Positions 35,949 through 44,268 of a DNA stretch of 64,000 nucleotides are shown piece after piece. The notes under the pieces are model-generated. The model was not told the DNA's origin, searched no databases, and saw only the letters and a program-made list of their open reading frames with translations. Each line of letters opens with the position of its first letter. Position 1 is the first letter of the stretch. Source of the stretch: Microbacterium sp. zg-B185 (GTDB taxonomy: Bacteria; Actinomycetota; Actinomycetes; Actinomycetales; Microbacteriaceae). The stretch lies in contig NZ_CP126739.1 of the NCBI RefSeq assembly GCF_030246885.1, positions 2,914,001 through 2,978,000 of the forward strand. Reading direction: 5' to 3'. Both the position numbers and the translations under genes were made by a program.

Positions 35949-37678
35949 ACACCGTCCCCACCACCGCCGTCGACGGGCTGCGCATCAGCGCGCGCGACCT
36001 CGGCAACGAGCACGGCATCCTGTACTACAGCACGCCGGAAACGACCTCCTACCGCGGCTACGCCGACCTGGATGAGCGGGCGCGCCGCCTCGGGCACGCT
36101 CTGGTGCAGCGCGGGCACGGGATCGGCGACACCGTCGTCCTCGGCGTCAGCGACGCGCTCACCGTGGCGGACACCGCATTCGGCGCGATGTACGCCGGCC
36201 TCGCGTTCGTCCCGGCCCCCGTCTCCGGCCCTGCCGTCGCCGCCGGTCTGGTCCCCACCCTGGCGCGCATCTCGGCAGCGGCCGAAGCATCCCTGTTGCT
36301 GGTCGACGCGGCCGTTCGCGACCGTTTGGGTGATGACATCGCCCAGTTCGGGATGCCGGTGCTCGTGCTCGAGGAACTCCTCGGCGAGGGCGACCCGGAC
36401 GCCTGGACGCCGCCGCCGATCGACGGCGACACGATCGCCTACCTGCTGTTCACCTCGGGCTCGACCGGAGACCCCAAGGGGGTCATCACCACCCACCGCG
36501 GCGTCGTGGAGACCTCACGCGCGTGCGTGCCTCTGTTCGGGCTGGACCGGGACGCGACCTTGGTCGGCTGGGCGCCCATGCACCACATCATGGGGCTGGC
36601 CACGCAGGCGCTGTTCCCCGCGATCAACGGCGCGAAGGCCGTCGCCTGCGCGACGGAACTGTTCCAGCGCCGCCCGATCTTCTGGCTGCAGCTGATCAGC
36701 AAGCACCGCGGCACCAGCAGCGCCGCGGGCAACTTCGCCTTCGCCCTGTGCACGCAGCTGGCCACCGACGAGCAGATCGCCGAGCTGGACCTGCGCAGCC
36801 TGAGGACGCTGTTCACGGCGAGCGAGCCGGTGCGGCCCGAGACCGTCCGCGCCTTCGTGGAGCGCTTCGGCCCCACCGGGATCACCGAGGACGCGATCGC
36901 GCCGCTGATGGGCATGACCGAGGCGATGCTCATCTCCGGAAAGTCCGTCACCGACGCCCTCACCATCCGACGTTTCGACGCCGCCGCACTCGAATCCGGC
37001 CGACTGGTGCCCTCCGCGGGCGCAGGGTCCGTCGAGTGGGTCTCCTGCGGGCGCTGGACCGACCGCACCAGCGTCGTCATCGTCGATCCCGACACCCTGA
37101 TGCCTGTGGCAGAGGGCGTCGTAGGGGAGATCTGGGTGTCCTCGCCCATGGTCTCGCCCGGCTACTTCCGCCGCCCGGACGCGACCGCAGAGACCTTCGG
37201 ACGCACCCTGCCCGGCGATGACCGGTCCTACATGCGCACCGGCGACCTGGCCGCGATCGTCGACGGCGAGCTGTACGTCACCGGTCGCCTCAAGGAGATG
37301 CTCATCATCCGCGGCCGCAACCTGTATCCGCAGGACATCGAGGCCGCCGCACGGGCACTCTCGCCGGCGGTCGGCATCGGCGCCGTCTTCGAACTCGCCG
37401 GTCACCCCTCCGCGGTCGGGTTGGCGTTCGAGGCGTCCGCCGAAGCGCTCGCCGAGGCGGGAGAGACGGCGGACTCCCTGGCCGAACTGGTCCGACAGCG
37501 GCTCGTCCCCGGCGTCTCGCTCCCCTCACTGGCCGTGGCGGTGGTCGCCGAGGGCACCCTCCCCCGCACCCCCACCGGCAAAGTGCGCCGTCAGCCGACC
37601 CGCGCACAACTCGAATCGGGCGCCCTCGCGACATTGCATGCGAGCGGCTTCAAGCCGATCGCCACCCCCACGCTCTGA
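35945..37678 (+). CDS. Fatty-acyl-AMP ligase-like AMP-binding enzyme, copy 1
   Basis: Product of 577 residues. ANL superfamily: P-loop LLFTSGSTGDPKGV (about 160-173), APLMGMTEAM, adenylate-binding YMRTGDLAAI and hinge GRLKEMLIIRGRNLYPQDIE. The GRNxYPQDIE and C-terminal GKVRRQPTR signatures are those of FAALs, which make fatty-acyl-AMP and load it onto a carrier protein rather than CoA. The Lys of TPTGKVRR would be the adenylation lysine. It is followed by a second FAAL, an ACP and a PPTase in the same operon, so transfer to that ACP is the natural inference. Chain length is unknown. Translation is coupled to the glycosyltransferase before it. Confidence 0.88.
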   Translation: MNTVPTTAVDGLRISARDLGNEHGILYYSTPETTSYRGYADLDERARRLGHALVQRGHGIGDTVVLGVSDALTVADTAFGAMYAGLAFVPAPVSGPAVAAGLVPTLARISAAAEASLLLVDAAVRDRLGDDIAQFGMPVLVLEELLGEGDPDAWTPPPIDGDTIAYLLFTSGSTGDPKGVITTHRGVVETSRACVPLFGLDRDATLVGWAPMHHIMGLATQALFPAINGAKAVACATELFQRRPIFWLQLISKHRGTSSAAGNFAFALCTQLATDEQIAELDLRSLRTLFTASEPVRPETVRAFVERFGPTGITEDAIAPLMGMTEAMLISGKSVTDALTIRRFDAAALESGRLVPSAGAGSVEWVSCGRWTDRTSVVIVDPDTLMPVAEGVVGEIWVSSPMVSPGYFRRPDATAETFGRTLPGDDRSYMRTGDLAAIVDGELYVTGRLKEMLIIRGRNLYPQDIEAAARALSPAVGIGAVFELAGHPSAVGLAFEASAEALAEAGETADSLAELVRQRLVPGVSLPSLAVAVVAEGTLPRTPTGKVRRQPTRAQLESGALATLHASGFKPIATPTL

Positions 37679-37698
37679 GAGAGACGGATATCCTTCCC

Positions 37699-39408
37699 AT
37701 GCCCCAGCCCACCACCCTCGTCGAGAGCCTGCAGGCCACCGCCGACATGCACGGCAACGAACGCGGACTCCGCTTCTACGACGCGCCGGAGTCCTCCGCT
37801 GTGCGCGGCTGGGGCGACCTGGACGTACGGGCTCGCACCATCGCGGCGGCGCTGTCGGCCGAGGGTTTCGGAGCGGACGACACCGCCGTCATCGCCCTGG
37901 AACCGGGCCTGCTGTGGGCGGATGCCGCATACGGCGTCCTCTACGCCGGGCTCGGCTTCGCACCCATGCCGGTCGCCGGCCCCGCTCTGGCCGCCCGGAT
38001 CGCCGCCCTCGCGCAGGCGGCGGCCGCCACCGTGCTGGTCGCCGACCAGTCCGTGGTCGACCTGCTCGGCGAAGAAGTCCACACGCTCGGCATCCGGGTG
38101 CTCACGGTCGAGGAGCTCGTCGAAGCCGGCGACCCGCAGTCGTGGATCGCTCCGGCCGTCACCGCGGACTCGACCGCGATCCTGATGTTCACGTCCGGTT
38201 CCACCGGCGACCCCAAGGGCGTCATCGCCACGCACGGCAGCCTGCTGGCCACGGCGCGCGCGTGCGCGGAATCGCTGAGCATGGGCTCCGAGTCGACCGC
38301 GGTGGGCTGGTCTCCGCTGCACCACGCGATGGGCCTGCTGCTGCAGGTGATCACACCGGCCAGCACCGGCGGGCAGTCCGTGGTCACCGCGACCGCACAG
38401 TTCCAGAAGCGTCCGATGCTCTGGCTGCAGCTGATGAGCACGCACCGCGCGACGGTCAGCTTCGCCGGTAACTTCGCCTTCGCCCTGTGCACGCAGCTGG
38501 CCACCGACGAGCAGATCGCCCAGCTGGACCTCTCCAGCCTCGAGGTGCTGCTGTCCGGGAGCGAGCCGGTCCGCATCGACACGGTCAACGCGTTCCTGGA
38601 GCGCTTCGCCGCCACCGGGCTCTCCGCCACCACGGTCGCCCCCGCGATGGGGATGACCGAGGCGATGCTGATCTCGGTCAAGCCCGCGGGCGAACCCTTC
38701 GTCGCCCTCGAGGTCGACGCCGAGCAGTTCGAATCCGGCACCCTGGTGCCGGCCCTCGAGGGCCGCACCGTGCAGATCGTCTCCTGCGGCCGGGCGATCC
38801 CGAGCACCGATCTGGCCATCGTCGACCCGGAGACCCTCTGCGCGGCCCCGGAGGGGACGATCGGCGAGCTGTGGATCTCTTCTCCTTCGGTCTCGCCCGG
38901 ATACTTCCGCCGACCCGACGCGACGGCCGAGACCTTCGGGCATCGCCTCGCCGGCGACGAGCGGGACTACCTGCGCTCGGGCGACCTGGCCGCGGTTCTG
39001 GACGGCGAGCTGTTCGTCACCGGCCGGCTCAAAGAGGTCATCATCCTGCGCGGACGCAACATCTACCCCCAGGACATCGAAGCCGCCGTCGCCGCACTGT
39101 CGCCGTCGCTGGGGATCGCCGCGGCCTTCGAACTGGACGGCGCCCGCGCCGGGGTCGGCGTGGTGATCGAAGTGGACGAGGAGACGATGGCGGAGGCGGG
39201 CGAGACCCTGCAGGGCCTCGGCATCCTGGCCCATGAGAAGGTCACCTCGCACTTCTCGGTACCGGCGGTCTCGGTGACGCTCACCACCGTGGGCAGCCTG
39301 CCCCGCACCGCCACCGGCAAGGTGCGCCGCAAGCCCACGCGCACGCTCCTGGAAAGCGGCGGGCTCCCGATCCGTCACTGCGCCGGATCCCCCGTTCCCA
39401 CCCGCTGA
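37699..39408 (+). CDS. Fatty-acyl-AMP ligase-like AMP-binding enzyme, copy 2
   Basis: Product of 569 residues, a tandem paralog of the preceding gene with shared blocks such as GNFAFALCTQLATDEQIA, SPGYFRRPDATAETFG and GRNIYPQDIEAA. It has the full adenylation set: LMFTSGSTGDPKGV, APAMGMTEAML, YLRSGDLAAV, GRLKEVIIL and RTATGKVRRKPTR. The core-motif Lys residues are intact in both copies, so neither looks dead. Two active ligases could load two different acyl chains, or act on different carriers. Clear divergence outside the motifs shows the duplication is not recent. A 16-base tandem repeat follows before the ACP gene. Confidence 0.88.
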   Translation: MPQPTTLVESLQATADMHGNERGLRFYDAPESSAVRGWGDLDVRARTIAAALSAEGFGADDTAVIALEPGLLWADAAYGVLYAGLGFAPMPVAGPALAARIAALAQAAAATVLVADQSVVDLLGEEVHTLGIRVLTVEELVEAGDPQSWIAPAVTADSTAILMFTSGSTGDPKGVIATHGSLLATARACAESLSMGSESTAVGWSPLHHAMGLLLQVITPASTGGQSVVTATAQFQKRPMLWLQLMSTHRATVSFAGNFAFALCTQLATDEQIAQLDLSSLEVLLSGSEPVRIDTVNAFLERFAATGLSATTVAPAMGMTEAMLISVKPAGEPFVALEVDAEQFESGTLVPALEGRTVQIVSCGRAIPSTDLAIVDPETLCAAPEGTIGELWISSPSVSPGYFRRPDATAETFGHRLAGDERDYLRSGDLAAVLDGELFVTGRLKEVIILRGRNIYPQDIEAAVAALSPSLGIAAAFELDGARAGVGVVIEVDEETMAEAGETLQGLGILAHEKVTSHFSVPAVSVTLTTVGSLPRTATGKVRRKPTRTLLESGGLPIRHCAGSPVPTR

Positions 39409-39416
39409 CCCGAGAC

Positions 39417-39474
39417 CGACGCACACCGACATCGACGCACACCGATATCGACGCACACCGATACCGACGCACAC
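39417..39474. repeat. 16-bp tandem repeat, about 3.6 copies, upstream of the ACP gene
   Basis: Units CGACGCACACCGACAT (39417), CGACGCACACCGATAT (39433), CGACGCACACCGATAC (39449) and a partial unit CGACGCACAC (39465) run directly into AAGGAG at 39475-39480. They fill the gap between FAAL copy 2 and the ACP start, so copy number would change the untranslated spacer but no protein. Confidence 0.9.
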
Positions 39475-39491
39475 AAGGAGAGCCGACGCCC

Positions 39492-39773
39492 ATGTCAGAA
39501 CACCTCACTCCCGCCCAGACCGCCCAGGCACCGCAGTCGGATGTGGCCGCGTGGCTCATCGACCGCATCCGCTTCTACGACCAGGTGGATGCCGCGGAGG
39601 TCACCCTCGAGGCGCCCGTGGCCGAGCTCGGGCTGGACTCGATCTACGTGATGACCCTCTGCGGTGACATCGAGGACACGTACGACATCGCGATCGATCC
39701 GACCTTCTTCGCGGAGTTCGGCACGCTGGGCGAGGTCGCCGACGCGCTCACCGCTCGTGTCGCAGCAGCGTGA
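39492..39773 (+). CDS. Acyl carrier protein
   Basis: Product of 93 residues with one carrier domain. The phosphopantetheine attachment motif is GLDSIYVM with Ser50 as the modified residue; the helix-2 sequence DSIYVMTLCGDIEDTYDI and later DPTFFAEFGTLGEVADAL are typical of PKS/NRPS-type carriers rather than the FAS-II AcpP (which has an LGADSLD motif). AAGGAG lies 11 bases before the ATG. It stands between the two FAALs and a dedicated PPTase, so it most likely carries the activated fatty acid to the HHxxxDG transferase downstream. Confidence 0.9.
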   Translation: MSEHLTPAQTAQAPQSDVAAWLIDRIRFYDQVDAAEVTLEAPVAELGLDSIYVMTLCGDIEDTYDIAIDPTFFAEFGTLGEVADALTARVAAA

Positions 39774-39783
39774 GAAGACCCGC

Positions 39784-40389
39784 ATGAGCACCTTGACGCA
39801 CACCGGCACGCGCCTGCCGAACGTCTCCGGCACGACCCGGATCGGCGACACCGACGTGGTGTGGCGCCTGGGATCCGCCGGCCAGGTGCGGCGCGCCTCC
39901 GTCTCGGGCGTCGCCCATGCCTGGGCGGAGGAACTGGTCAGCGACCACGGACTGTTCCCCTGGCGCGGCCTGGCCCAGGCTCATCAGTGGGCCAAACCGC
40001 GACCGGTCGGCGCTCCGGCGGCGGACGTGAGCATCTCCCACAGCGGCGGCATGATCCTCGTGGCCGCGTGCCTGGGCGCGTGCGTGGGCGCCGACATCGA
40101 AGCGGCGCCCTTCAACGCGTTCACCTCCGCGAGCCTGCTCCGGCGCATGTGCACCCCCGCCGAGGCCGCGTACGCGGCCGGATTGCCCGATGACGAGCGG
40201 CGCAGCTACCTCGCACGGGTCTGGACCGCGAAAGAGGCCATCGTCAAAGCCGACGGCGCGGGCCTGGCGCTGGATTTCCGCACGCTGACCGTCCAGGTGG
40301 ATGCCGGCATCCCCCCTGCGCCCTTCGAAGCGCACATCGCCGTGCTGGCCGACCGCACGCCGCCCGCGATCGAACGACTGACCATCTAG
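39784..40389 (+). CDS. 4'-phosphopantetheinyl transferase (Sfp/AcpT type)
   Basis: Product of 201 residues. It transfers phosphopantetheine from CoA to the Ser of carrier proteins. Visible motifs are VGADIEAAPF (Mg-binding Asp104 and Glu106) and WTAKEAIVKADG (Trp147, Lys150, Glu151, Lys155), the standard pair for the Sfp superfamily; SISHSGG (about 83-89) matches the upstream CoA-contact motif. The N-terminal half is short and divergent. Its position ten bases after the ACP stop strongly indicates the ACP as its substrate, making the acyl module self-sufficient. Confidence 0.9.
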   Translation: MSTLTHTGTRLPNVSGTTRIGDTDVVWRLGSAGQVRRASVSGVAHAWAEELVSDHGLFPWRGLAQAHQWAKPRPVGAPAADVSISHSGGMILVAACLGACVGADIEAAPFNAFTSASLLRRMCTPAEAAYAAGLPDDERRSYLARVWTAKEAIVKADGAGLALDFRTLTVQVDAGIPPAPFEAHIAVLADRTPPAIERLTI

Positions 40390-40396
40390 GAACCCG

Positions 40397-41737
40397 ATGA
40401 CCGCGCTTCGCACGCCCACCGCCGCACCCGGCACCCCGCCGACGAGCACCCGGCGCCGCGCGGTGCACGCCGAGTTCATGCAGATCTGGGAGGAGGGCTA
40501 CGTCTCCAACCACATCTCCTTCGAGAACATGCACGTCCCGGGGCTGTTCATCATCGACGGCGCCCCGCTGCGGCGCGACGACGGCACGCTGGACCGCGCG
40601 AAGATCCTCGCCTACATCGACGCCACCATGGCCAGTCACGCCGACTTCCGCATCCGGCTGCAGCGCTCCGCGCTCGGGCTCACGCCGCCGGCCTGGGTTC
40701 CGGACGAGGACTTCGACCTGGCCCGCCACGTGCTCTTCACCGAGGACACCGCCGACGCGGCGACCGCCGACCTGCGCCGGCTGTCCGGCGCGTACGACGG
40801 GCTGATGTCGCTGAAGCACCCGCTCTGGCGCACGCGCGTCACCGAGCTCAGCGACGGCACTGTCGCCCTCGGCACCGTCATGCACCACGCCAGCCTGGAC
40901 GGGCTCTCGGGCATGAAGACCTTCTCGGCGATCTGCCAGAAGACCGCCGACCAGCCCCTGCCTGCCCCGGTCGACCCGTGGTCGGGAGTGCGTGCCGCGA
41001 CGGCGTGGGAGCTGCCGCTGCTGGCACTGCGGCAGTGGTGGCAGCGCCAGCCGTCGGCCGCCGCCGCCTGGCGGTCGTACCGGTCCAAGCCGTTCCTGCG
41101 GCGGGTGCGTCGCGTCGCGGCGCGCGTCCTGCTGCCGGTGCGCTTCGGCAGAGGCGGTGAGGCCGCGCGCACGCGCCTGCTCCCCCCGATCCACTCCGCC
41201 TATCGCCGGATGGATGCCGGTCTCGTCGGTCGCCGAGCCCGCGAGCTGGGCGGCAGCCTGAGCGACCTGCAGGTCGCCGCGATCATCGGCGCGTGGCGCG
41301 GTCCGCAGCGCATCGTCCGGCTCCGCTTCCCGGTCTCGTACCACTCCACGGATGCGCCGAACGTGCGCAATCACGTGCGCGACATGGAGGTCGCCGGCGA
41401 TGCGGATGCCCCGCTCACCGAGACGATCGTGCGGGTGAACGAGCAGGTCGCCGCGCGCGAGAGCGCGTTGGACGGAGCACTGGTGGAGGGCTATCCGATC
41501 GGATACAGCACCCTGCTGCCGTGGGTCTCGCGCCCGCGGTACTTCTGCGGCGGAGAGGTCCGCGCGCTGATCCCCTTCCCCGCCAGCCTCGGCACCGACC
41601 AGCTCGCCGCCGCCGGCATCATGTACAACGGCTCGCTGTTCATCGGCGCGAACATGCCGGCCGCGCACGACGTGGAGGCCACCGTGGGGCGGATGTTCGA
41701 GCTGATGACCGGCGCGCCCGACCCCGGTCGTCCGTGA
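40397..41737 (+). CDS. HHxxxDG acyltransferase (WS/DGAT, PapA or condensation-like)
   Basis: Product of 446 residues. The active-site motif MHHASLDGLSG (His164 as base, Asp168) marks the CoA-dependent acyltransferase/condensation superfamily. Sequence around FMQIWEEGYVSNHISFENMHVPGLFIIDG, LKHPLWRTRVTEL and RLRFPVSYHSTD agrees best with the wax-ester synthase/DGAT side of that group. In mycobacteria, superfamily members of the PapA type move acyl chains from carriers to sugars of surface glycolipids. By analogy this protein would transfer the ACP-bound acyl group to a sugar or polyprenyl-linked glycan. That is inference; triacylglycerol synthesis is the main alternative but would not explain the neighbours. 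Confidence 0.82.
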   Translation: MTALRTPTAAPGTPPTSTRRRAVHAEFMQIWEEGYVSNHISFENMHVPGLFIIDGAPLRRDDGTLDRAKILAYIDATMASHADFRIRLQRSALGLTPPAWVPDEDFDLARHVLFTEDTADAATADLRRLSGAYDGLMSLKHPLWRTRVTELSDGTVALGTVMHHASLDGLSGMKTFSAICQKTADQPLPAPVDPWSGVRAATAWELPLLALRQWWQRQPSAAAAWRSYRSKPFLRRVRRVAARVLLPVRFGRGGEAARTRLLPPIHSAYRRMDAGLVGRRARELGGSLSDLQVAAIIGAWRGPQRIVRLRFPVSYHSTDAPNVRNHVRDMEVAGDADAPLTETIVRVNEQVAARESALDGALVEGYPIGYSTLLPWVSRPRYFCGGEVRALIPFPASLGTDQLAAAGIMYNGSLFIGANMPAAHDVEATVGRMFELMTGAPDPGRP

Positions 41738-42720
41738 CCGCCCCGCCGGCGGCGCCCACGATCTCCGTCGTCATCCCCTCCTATCAGCGCCTGGAGCGGA
41801 TCCCCGCGCTGGTCAGCGCCTACCTCCAGCAGGGCGCCGACGAGGTCGTGGTCGTGCTGGACGGACCGCACCCGCGGTGGGTGGAGCACCTGTCCGCGAC
41901 CGCAGCAGACGAACGGGTCCTGGTCACGGAGCTGCCACAGAACGTCGGTCTCGCGCTGGCGCGGATCGCGGGCCTGCGGGTCGCCACCGGCGAGATCGTC
42001 CTGGCGGTCGATGACGATGTGGTGCCGCTCGAGGGCTTCGTCACCCGGCACCGGGAGTTCCACGGCTCCGGCGGCGACCGCGTGCTGATGGGCTACATGC
42101 CGGTCGCCGTGCCGCCGCGTCGCGGACGCGATGACGCGCCGACATTCGTCTACGCGCGCGACTACGAGAAGCAGGCCGCCGCGTGGCGCAGCGGAGACTC
42201 CGCCACGATCCTCGGCTCGCTGTGGGGCGGCACCCTGAGCATGCCACGTGGTCTCTACGCGCGTGCCGAGGAGCTGAAGCCGTCGGTGCGCATCGAATAC
42301 AACGAGGACCTCGATCTCGGCCTGCGCCTGCAGCGACTCGGGGCGACGGCATCCTTCGATCAGCATGCGCAGGCGGCGCACCATCATCAGCGCGGGTGGG
42401 AGTCCTACCTGCGCGAGTGCACACTGCGCGGCGCGGCGATCGCCGACCTGGAGGCACGCTGGGGAACCCGCCCGGCGCAGCTGACTCCGATGATCGTGAT
42501 CCCGCCCGGGTACAGCCGTCCGCTCGGCTGGGTGCAGCGGCGGATCGCCGGCCGCGACCGGGCCGGTCTGCTGGAGCACGCCCTCACCCTCGCCTACCGC
42601 GCCGCCGGCGCGGTCGGACGCTGGAGCATCCAGGACGGGATCACGCGGATGGTGCGCCGCGCGCTCGCGATGCGCGGCTACCGGCTCGCGAGTGAGCAGC
42701 GGGACGCCGAGGGTCGCTGA
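41734..42720 (+). CDS. Glycosyltransferase family 2
   Basis: Product of 328 residues. It has TISVVIPSYQRLERIPAL, EVVVVLDGPHPRWVEH, the DxD-type VLAVDDDVVPLEGF and a later IEYNEDLDLGLRLQRLG with a catalytic-base acidic pair. GTG 41734 overlaps the acyltransferase stop as GTGA. It is the last gene of the nine-gene operon; a 119-base gap with no strong terminator precedes the response regulator. His-rich AHHHQRGW follows the acidic pair. The acceptor is unknown, but coupling to the acyltransferase suggests the same glycan or glycolipid. Confidence 0.87.
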   Translation: MTAPPAAPTISVVIPSYQRLERIPALVSAYLQQGADEVVVVLDGPHPRWVEHLSATAADERVLVTELPQNVGLALARIAGLRVATGEIVLAVDDDVVPLEGFVTRHREFHGSGGDRVLMGYMPVAVPPRRGRDDAPTFVYARDYEKQAAAWRSGDSATILGSLWGGTLSMPRGLYARAEELKPSVRIEYNEDLDLGLRLQRLGATASFDQHAQAAHHHQRGWESYLRECTLRGAAIADLEARWGTRPAQLTPMIVIPPGYSRPLGWVQRRIAGRDRAGLLEHALTLAYRAAGAVGRWSIQDGITRMVRRALAMRGYRLASEQRDAEGR

Positions 42721-42791
42721 AGGACAGCGCCCGTGGGGTGCCGCATCATATCCGCGCGTCGGCAAAAGGGTCGGAACCGCTCATCGGGACG

Positions 42792-42797
42792 TAGGCT
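42792..42797 (+). promoter_or_regulatory. Putative -10 element (TAGGCT) for the response-regulator gene
   Basis: TAGGCT lies 42 bases before the ATG at 42840, which has its own GGAGGGG. It matches the TAnnCT hexamer seen before several genes here. No clear -35 partner. Confidence 0.35.
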
Positions 42798-42839
42798 GGC
42801 GCTGAGGAAAAGTCCATCCAGGTGCGGAGGGGTACGGCC

Positions 42840-43655
42840 ATGAGCGCTTCGCCCGCCGCGTCGAGCCCGCACGGCGATGACGCCGCGGGCATGCTGCACT
42901 CGCGGACCGCGAAGACGGCCGTCGTCATCGAGGACGATCCCATCGTCCGGGAGCTCCTGCTCGAGGTGTTCGAGTCCGCGGGTTTCGCCGCCATCGGCAC
43001 CGACAACGGGGGCGACGGCGTTGCACTCGTGGCGGAGCACCGTCCCCAGGTCACCACCGTCGATGTCAGCATGCCCGGAATCGACGGGTTCGAGACGGTC
43101 CGACGGGTACGGGCTCTCAGCGACACGTTCATCCTGCTCGTCACGGCGAGCACCGACGAGTCCGACGTCGTCCTCGGCCTGAGCATCGGCGCGGACGACT
43201 ACGTCACCAAGCCCTTCCGGCCGCGGGAATTCCGCGCGCGGGTGGAGGCGATGCTGCGCCGGCCTCGCCTGGTGGATCGCGGCGAGCAGACCGCGTCGTC
43301 TGTCAGCGCGGCAGAACTGCTCGCGCACGTCCTGAACCACCGCGATCTGTCCCTGGACACCAGCACGCGCGTGGTCTGCCGCGGAGACCGCGAACTCCTG
43401 CTGACGCGCACCGAGTTCGATCTGCTGCAGACGCTGCTGGAATCCGAGCGCCGGCCGCGCTCGAAGGAGGATCTCGCGCGCGTCGCCCGAGGCGACCACC
43501 TCGGCGCGGAGTACGTCACCGACCTCGACAAGCGCGCCATCGAGGTGCACATCACGAACCTGCGTCGCAAGCTGGGCGACTCGGTCACGCAGCCCAACTA
43601 CATCGAGACCGTGCGCGGGATCGGCTACCGCCTCACCGAGCCCGCGCAGGTGTGA
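42840..43655 (+). CDS. OmpR/PhoB-family response regulator
   Basis: Product of 271 residues. Receiver domain (about 25-140): acidic pocket EDD (31-33), phospho-acceptor Asp75 in TTVDVSMPG, switch Thr in TAST and Lys125 in TKPF. The winged-helix output domain (about 165-268) has LTRTEFDLLQTLLE, KRAIEVHITNLRRKLGD and YIETVRGIGYRL, the classic OmpR recognition and wing parts. ATG 42840 has GGAGGGG eight to thirteen bases upstream. It begins a signalling group (this gene, a receiver-only protein, a kinase and a membrane protein) right after the acyl-glycan operon, which it may control. It is a close paralog of the regulator at 48971. Confidence 0.93.
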   Translation: MSASPAASSPHGDDAAGMLHSRTAKTAVVIEDDPIVRELLLEVFESAGFAAIGTDNGGDGVALVAEHRPQVTTVDVSMPGIDGFETVRRVRALSDTFILLVTASTDESDVVLGLSIGADDYVTKPFRPREFRARVEAMLRRPRLVDRGEQTASSVSAAELLAHVLNHRDLSLDTSTRVVCRGDRELLLTRTEFDLLQTLLESERRPRSKEDLARVARGDHLGAEYVTDLDKRAIEVHITNLRRKLGDSVTQPNYIETVRGIGYRLTEPAQV

Positions 43656-43807
43656 CGCCTCGGACCGGTCGCGTCGCCGTCGGGGCGCGCTGACTTCGGC
43701 TCCTCCCTCGGTTGTATGCCATGATGCTGAACAAGCCGATCTCCGGGTCATCCGGTCTGCAGCATGTGGACCGGGGCGCGGCAGTGAACACTTGGCGGAG
43801 GACGCTT

Positions 43808-44266
43808 GTGGTTGACCAGATCGCGACACCCGCCACCGCGGTCGTCATCGAAGACGACCCGCAGGTGCAGACGCTGCTCGTCGAAGTATTCGAGTCGGCC
43901 GGATTCACCGTCGTGGCCGTCGACAACGGCGAAGACGGCGTGCTCGCCGTGCGCACGCATCACCCCATGATCACGACGGTCGATGTCAATCTCCCGGGGA
44001 TCGACGGCTTCGAGACCGTGCGGCGCATCCGCGATCACAGCGACACCTTCGTGATGATCGCCTCGGCGCTCGCCGACGAAGCGGATGCGGTGCTGGGACT
44101 GTCCGCCGGCGCGGACGACTACATCACCAAGCCCTTCCGGGTGCGCGAGCTGCGCGCCCGGATCGAAGCGGTCATGCGTCGGGCGCGCAGCACTCAGGCC
44201 GGCTCCGGCGGTCTGGCCGGTGTCGGCAACCGGACCACGGCCGAGTCCCCGCAGCAGGCGAGCTGA
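43808..44266 (+). CDS. Receiver-only response regulator
   Basis: Product of 152 residues. The receiver is complete: EDD (15-17), phospho-acceptor Asp59 in TTVDVNLPG, Lys in ITKPF. Instead of a DNA-binding domain it ends in about 30 polar residues rich in Gly, Ser and Ala. Such proteins often act as phosphate sinks, phospho-relays or protein-protein regulators. GTG 43808 has GGAGG at 43797-43801, an ideal six-base spacing, so the upstream in-frame ATGs are not needed. It lies two bases before the histidine kinase gene, its likely partner. Confidence 0.88.
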   Translation: MVDQIATPATAVVIEDDPQVQTLLVEVFESAGFTVVAVDNGEDGVLAVRTHHPMITTVDVNLPGIDGFETVRRIRDHSDTFVMIASALADEADAVLGLSAGADDYITKPFRVRELRARIEAVMRRARSTQAGSGGLAGVGNRTTAESPQQAS

Positions 44267-44268
44267 GC

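Noticed and set aside
35945..41737. Polyketide or nonribosomal peptide synthase cluster
   Set aside because: Carrier, PPTase and AMP-ligases are present, but there is no ketosynthase, acyltransferase domain of PKS type or modular condensation-adenylation protein.
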